From the NCBI RefSeq assembly GCF_000243215.1, contig NZ_JH594596.1, positions 2,874,392-2,938,391 on the forward strand: a stretch of DNA of 64,000 nt, read 5' to 3'. This stretch comes from Odoribacter laneus YIT 12061 (lineage in GTDB: Bacteria > Bacteroidota > Bacteroidia > Bacteroidales > Marinifilaceae). Below the pieces are notes generated by a model. That model did no database searches, was not told the origin of the DNA, and saw only the letters and a list, made by a program, of their open reading frames with translations. A program made the position numbers and the translations under genes. The first letter of the stretch is position 1. Every line of letters starts with the position of its first letter. Below, piece by piece: positions 59,945-64,000 of this stretch.

Positions 59945-61600
59945 TTATAAATTCCAATTTTCTTTTTCGCGGATAAATGAAAATTGACTGTAATCAAACA
60001 ATCCCTGTTCTCCTATTTTCAACTCAGGAATGACAATTAAAGACATAAAAGCTAAAGTCATAAAAGGAGAGCTTAAAGTAACGCCGTTCTTTGACAGCTC
60101 CCGATTTAATTCTTTGTAATTCCTTATCACCTTATCCGCTGTCTGATCGCTCATGATACCTGCTACTGGCAATGGCAATGAAAATAAACCTCTCTCATTT
60201 TTCACCACCAAGCCTCCTTTCAATCTTATAATTTCGTTTATACATTCCATTAAATCCTCATCTGTGCATCCTATCGCCAGAATATTATGAGAATCATGAG
60301 AGATACTGCTCCCGAAAGCTCCTTCTTTCAATCCTACTCCCTTTATAAAAGCTATTTGTGGTTTCCCGTTTCGGTATCGGTTTATATACACTATTTTCAA
60401 AATATCATTTTGTGTATCCGCTTCAAAATTAATTTTATCATTTTGATTCTTTATAACTCTTTTTTCTGTCCATAAGCTTCCGTCTGATACTTGAATAACC
60501 GGCATATCTCCTTTATTCAACGTATACTGAATCTCTTTTTTTGACAGATACTCATGACAAAAACGATTCAGTACAAAATAATCCTGTTTTCTATTTTCTG
60601 TCCCTTTTAATTCAGAATTTTTAAAATTATATTTTTCTATTCCATTAATATATGTAGCTATAATCTGAAAATTTTTTAAATCCTTTACTATTACAAAATC
60701 AGCCGTATCATTTTCTTTTAAACTACCTATCGATAAATGATAATGTTTTATAGTATTTACAGAAGCTGCTTTTAAAACATCAAATAAATCATAGCCTTTT
60801 TCAATAGCCATTCGCACTATTCTATCAATATGTCCTTTCTCTTTTATTTCATCGGGATGTGCATCATCCGTACAAAACATTATTTGCTGAGGATATAATC
60901 TTATTAAAGGGTGTAAAGCTTCGAAATTTTTGGCCGCGCTTCCTTCCCGTATCATAATTTTCATTCCTCTTTCTATTTTTTCTACAGCTTCTTCTAAAGT
61001 AGTGCACTCATGATCGGTAGTAATGCCGGCAGCAATATAATTTTTTAAATCTTCTCCTCTCACTCCCGGAGCATGACCATCTATTTTCAAATGATTTTCT
61101 TTTGCAATTTCTAATTTTCTCTTTACTTCTTTATCTCCTTTTAATACTCCGGGAACATCCATCATTTCGGACAGGGCAACAAATGTCTTTGTTTTGACTA
61201 ATTTTTCTACTCCTTCTGCACTTATAATTCCTCCTGCCGCATCAAACGGAGTGGCAGGGACACAAGAAGGAATACTAAAAAACATTTTGACATCCGCCTC
61301 TTCCGCATTTTTTCTCATGAACTCTATTCCTTCCTCTCCCAAAACATTTGCGATCTCATGGGGATCATTTACAATGCCTACTGTACCTTTTGTCACTATT
61401 AACCGTGAAAATTCTTTCGGCAATAACATAGAACTTTCAATATGTACATGCGCATCTATAAAAGGCGGACAAATATAACAATCGTATGTTTGTTTGTTCC
61501 GAACAATTTTCTCTATTTTTCCTTCTTCTGATATTAAAATTTCACCTGGATAAATTTCCCGATTATAAACGTCGACAATATTTCCTTCTACCTTTCTCAT
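59945..61600 (-). CDS. ade: Adenine deaminase
   Basis: 551 residues of the metal-dependent amidohydrolase fold. Metal ligands are in PPFIDAHVHIESSML (about 46-60), ligand His in DPHEIANVLG, and HAPGVRG, DHECTTLEEA and CTDDAHPDEI follow. The C-terminal adenine deaminase domain has GSSISHDSHNILAIGCTDED. It converts adenine to hypoxanthine and ammonia. It sits between mnmG and uvrC, where many Bacteroidales carry adenine phosphoribosyltransferase, so this genome may salvage adenine by deamination. The gap to uvrC is 10 bp. Confidence 0.93.
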   Translation of the reverse strand: MRKVEGNIVDVYNREIYPGEILISEEGKIEKIVRNKQTYDCYICPPFIDAHVHIESSMLLPKEFSRLIVTKGTVGIVNDPHEIANVLGEEGIEFMRKNAEEADVKMFFSIPSCVPATPFDAAGGIISAEGVEKLVKTKTFVALSEMMDVPGVLKGDKEVKRKLEIAKENHLKIDGHAPGVRGEDLKNYIAAGITTDHECTTLEEAVEKIERGMKIMIREGSAAKNFEALHPLIRLYPQQIMFCTDDAHPDEIKEKGHIDRIVRMAIEKGYDLFDVLKAASVNTIKHYHLSIGSLKENDTADFVIVKDLKNFQIIATYINGIEKYNFKNSELKGTENRKQDYFVLNRFCHEYLSKKEIQYTLNKGDMPVIQVSDGSLWTEKRVIKNQNDKINFEADTQNDILKIVYINRYRNGKPQIAFIKGVGLKEGAFGSSISHDSHNILAIGCTDEDLMECINEIIRLKGGLVVKNERGLFSLPLPVAGIMSDQTADKVIRNYKELNRELSKNGVTLSSPFMTLAFMSLIVIPELKIGEQGLFDYSQFSFIREKENWNL

Positions 61601-61635
61601 CTTTTTATTCTAATTTGTATATGGAGAAAACTGTA

Positions 61636-61651
61636 TGTTCCACGTGAAACA
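61636..61651. other. Centromere-like parS site
   Basis: TGTTCCACGTGAAACA matches the bacterial ParB-binding consensus TGTTNCACGTGAAACA at all positions. It lies in the 85-bp gap between mnmG and ade. parS sites cluster near chromosome origins, so the origin may be close, but no parA/parB or dnaA gene is in the window. Confidence 0.8.
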
Positions 61652-61685
61652 ATTAATTATTTACCTTCCTTTAATCCATTCAAAA

Positions 61686-63569
61686 TTATCTTCCCATTAA
61701 AATCAAAAGTACATTAATATCTGCAGGAGAAACTCCACTTATACGGGAAGCCTGACCAATTGTACGAGGTTGAATTTTGGAAAGTTTTTGCCGGGCTTCA
61801 ATAGACAAATTAGTCAATTCCTCATAATTAAATTTTTCACTAATTACTAAATTTTCAAGACGGGATAGTTTGTCCGCTATCATTCTTTCCCGATCAATAT
61901 AGCCGGCATACTTTATCAAAATTTCTGCCGACTCGATTATTTCTGAACGAATTGAATGCTCTTCAATAAAAGCCTGAAGAGGAGAAAAAATTGCAACCAA
62001 TTGTGTAAGAAATACTTGAGGCCTTCCAACGATATCAATCAGCTTTACACTTTGTTTTAAAGGAGCCGAACCGACAAAAAGAAGAAAATCATTAATATTT
62101 TCCGGTCTCACACTAAAATTACGAATAAAATCAACTAATTTATCCCGCTTTTCTATTTTATCTAAATAAATATTATGTCTGTTTTTATCTACCAATCCCA
62201 AAATAACTCCTTTAGGGGTCAAACGGGAATCTGCATTATCTTGACGCAACAAAATACGGAATTCGGCCCGGGAGGTAAACATTCGATAAGGTTCATCTAC
62301 TCCTTTAGTCACCAAATCATCAATTAAAACTCCGATATAAGCTTCATCCCTTTGCAAAATAAAATCCTGCTGCGAGTGCAAAGACAGATGTGCATTAATT
62401 CCAGCTATCAAACCTTGGGCTGCAGCTTCTTCATAACCAGTCGTACCGTTAATTTGCCCGGCAAAATAAAGCCCATGAACACGTTTCGTCTCCAAACTAT
62501 GATATAATTGAGTAGGAGGAAAATAATCGTATTCAATTGCATAACCAGGACGAAATATCCTGACATTTTCAAAACCTTCTACTAAACGAAGCCCTTTTAA
62601 TTGAATATCCCAAGGCAAAGAAGAAGAAAAGCCATTTAAATAATATTCGATCGTAGACTCCCCTTCCGGTTCTAAAAATAAATGATGACTCGTACGATCA
62701 GCAAAAGTAAAAAGTTTGGTTTCTATACTGGGACAATAGCGAGGCCCAATACTCTGAATGGTCCCATTGAATAAAGGACTATCCGCAAAACCTTCTTTTA
62801 AAGCCTCATGTACTTTTTCATTAGTATAAGCAATATAACAGGATCGTTTTTGTAAAGAATTTTTATAATCTACATGTATATAAGAAAACCGATGAAAATC
62901 TTCCTCCCCTTTTTGTTCTGTCAATTTAGAAAAATCCACGCTACGACCATCAATTCGCACGGGAGTACCCGTCTTCATTCGCCCCACTTCAAACCCTAAT
63001 TCTTTTAATTGAGCAGATAAACCGAAAGAAGCCGGTTCCCCAATTCTACCTCCAGAAAAACGAATCCTGCCAACATGCATCAATCCATTCAAAAAAGTCC
63101 CATTCGTCAATATAACGCGAGGAGCTCTAAATTCAACCCCCAAGGAAGTATATACTCCTTCTATTTTTCCATCTTTTAATAAAAGACGAACAACATCATC
63201 TTGCCATAAATCCAGTAAAGAAGTATTTTCTAAAGTAGAACGCCAATTAAAAGAAAATCTCATTCTATCACATTGTGCACGAGGACTCCACATAGCGGGA
63301 CCTTTAGAACTGTTCAACATTCTAAACTGGATCGAACTCTGATCAGTAATCACACCCGTCTGACCTCCCAATGCATCTATTTCCCTAACTATCTGTCCTT
63401 TAGCGACACCACCTATGGCGGGATTACAAGACATTTGAGCAACTTTATTCATATCCAATGTGATAAGTAAAGTTCTCGATCCTAAATTTGCAGCTGCACA
63501 GGCAGCTTCACAACCTGCATGCCCTGCTCCGACAACTATAATATCATACTTGGGTAATAAATTTGTCAT
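61686..63569 (-). CDS. mnmG: tRNA uridine-5-carboxymethylaminomethyl modification enzyme MnmG
   Basis: 627 residues. The FAD-binding start is IIVVGAGHAGCEAACAAANLG, followed by NPAIGGVAKGQIVREIDALGG, CPSIETKLFTFADRTSHHLF and LYFAGQINGTTGYEEAAAQG. The helical C-terminal domain ends SRISGVSPADINVLLILMG. With MnmE it adds a carboxymethylaminomethyl group to wobble uridines. Its start overlaps the end of ybeY by 26 bp; in many bacteria it lies near oriC, which agrees with the adjacent parS site. Confidence 0.97.
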   Translation of the reverse strand: MTNLLPKYDIIVVGAGHAGCEAACAAANLGSRTLLITLDMNKVAQMSCNPAIGGVAKGQIVREIDALGGQTGVITDQSSIQFRMLNSSKGPAMWSPRAQCDRMRFSFNWRSTLENTSLLDLWQDDVVRLLLKDGKIEGVYTSLGVEFRAPRVILTNGTFLNGLMHVGRIRFSGGRIGEPASFGLSAQLKELGFEVGRMKTGTPVRIDGRSVDFSKLTEQKGEEDFHRFSYIHVDYKNSLQKRSCYIAYTNEKVHEALKEGFADSPLFNGTIQSIGPRYCPSIETKLFTFADRTSHHLFLEPEGESTIEYYLNGFSSSLPWDIQLKGLRLVEGFENVRIFRPGYAIEYDYFPPTQLYHSLETKRVHGLYFAGQINGTTGYEEAAAQGLIAGINAHLSLHSQQDFILQRDEAYIGVLIDDLVTKGVDEPYRMFTSRAEFRILLRQDNADSRLTPKGVILGLVDKNRHNIYLDKIEKRDKLVDFIRNFSVRPENINDFLLFVGSAPLKQSVKLIDIVGRPQVFLTQLVAIFSPLQAFIEEHSIRSEIIESAEILIKYAGYIDRERMIADKLSRLENLVISEKFNYEELTNLSIEARQKLSKIQPRTIGQASRISGVSPADINVLLILMGR

Positions 63570-63999
63570 TTCGGATGGTTTTAAGTAATTCTAAGCAAAG
63601 ATTTTCATTTTCCCGCATTTCGGTACTATCAAGTTCTGTTTTGTCCTTAAAACCGATCAAATGAAGTACAGAATGACAAAACACACGATGAAATTCGTCA
63701 ATAAAAAGAGTATTAAATTGGAGAGAATTGGAGAGAACAGTATCCAAGCTTATAAAAATATCTCCGGAAAGAAACCCGTCTTGACAATAGTCAAAAGTAA
63801 TCACATCTGTATAATAATCGTGATTTAAATATGTTTGATTAATATTTAAAATATAAGAATCATTACAAAAAATAAAAGACAAAGAACCTATTTTTCTGGA
63901 ATAATACCGGGCAATACTATCTAACCATTCATTCAATAAATCCTCAGAAAAAAAATCAGGATATGCAATTCCTTCATTATAAAACAACACTTCTCTCAT
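63544..63999 (-). CDS. ybeY: Endoribonuclease YbeY (rRNA maturation)
   Basis: 151 residues from ATG 63999 at the window edge; the start agrees with the length of relatives. The conserved NHDYYTDVITFDYC and SGDIFISLD blocks are present. The metal site has His-x3-His in CHSVLHLIGFKDKTE, while the third position, often a His after G-Y-D, is replaced here by a DKT-type sequence that is also usual in Bacteroidales. It trims rRNA ends and acts in ribosome quality control. It is translationally coupled to mnmG. Confidence 0.93.
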   Translation of the reverse strand: MREVLFYNEGIAYPDFFSEDLLNEWLDSIARYYSRKIGSLSFIFCNDSYILNINQTYLNHDYYTDVITFDYCQDGFLSGDIFISLDTVLSNSLQFNTLFIDEFHRVFCHSVLHLIGFKDKTELDSTEMRENENLCLELLKTIRNDKFITQV

Positions 64000-64000
64000 A

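Noticed and set aside
1-64000. CRISPR array or rRNA operon
   Set aside because: No regularly spaced repeats of CRISPR size and no rRNA-like stretches were seen; the only regular array is the 47-bp operator at 5150.

Overview
The window looks like chromosomal DNA of a Bacteroidales bacterium, possibly near Odoribacter or Butyricimonas; the genus is a guess. The evidence is A/T-rich DNA, many TAnnTTTG-type -7 promoter boxes, few strong Shine-Dalgarno sites, Bacteroidetes lipoboxes (short hydrophobic leader, then Cys and charged residues), Bacteroidetes-typical families (DUF4271, DUF4870, DUF3857, DUF4925-like) and the synteny DUF4271-hemD-rnpA-yidD-S41 protease. Nearly all of it is housekeeping DNA in short operons on both strands, with one small accessory island near the left end.

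Layout. 1-1.5 kb: start of a polyprenyl synthase gene and an iron-type alcohol dehydrogenase. 2.25-6.8 kb: a 4.5-kb island bounded by a partial copy of the 3' end of a tRNA-Arg(CCT) gene on the left and the intact tRNA on the right. It carries a DUF2971-like protein, a pair of membrane-anchored unknowns, an XRE regulator facing a regular operator array, two small genes and relics, but no integrase. 7-18 kb: lipoprotein, dtd, mazG-like, MMPL exporter, deoC, mutS, cyclophilin and two SPOR lipoproteins. 18-24.5 kb: rpoN, asnS, hemW and a lipid A/glycosyltransferase pair. 24.7-36 kb: pyrH, dxs, a Crp/Fnr regulator, an aminotransferase, a PlsC-like acyltransferase, gltX and dusB. 36-39 kb: ECF sigma, anti-sigma and outer-membrane protein. 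39.4-43.6 kb: a Phe/Tyr operon (pheA, aminotransferase, tyrA, DAHP synthase-chorismate mutase). 44-51 kb: polA, DUF4271, hemD, rnpA, yidD and an S41 protease. 51-58 kb: a secreted glycosidase-like protein and two DUF3857 proteins. 58-64 kb: ybeY, mnmG, ade, uvrC and an exact parS motif.

The strongest discovery is the 360-bp leader of the Phe/Tyr operon. A consensus promoter is followed by a 19-residue leader peptide with ten Tyr/Phe residues, an intrinsic terminator, a second leader peptide of 23 residues with nine Phe/Tyr, a second terminator, and then pheA. At the end of each leader ORF sits a short sequence complementary to the 5' arm of its own terminator, as ribosome-stalling attenuation requires. 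This reads as two transcription attenuators in series, the first Tyr-rich and the second with slightly more Phe than Tyr.

Other signals are the integrase-less tRNA island with its operator array and hairpin cluster, a family of about 60-bp intergenic repeats in at least five copies, a 178-bp inverted-repeat-bounded element just before rnpA, and the parS site.
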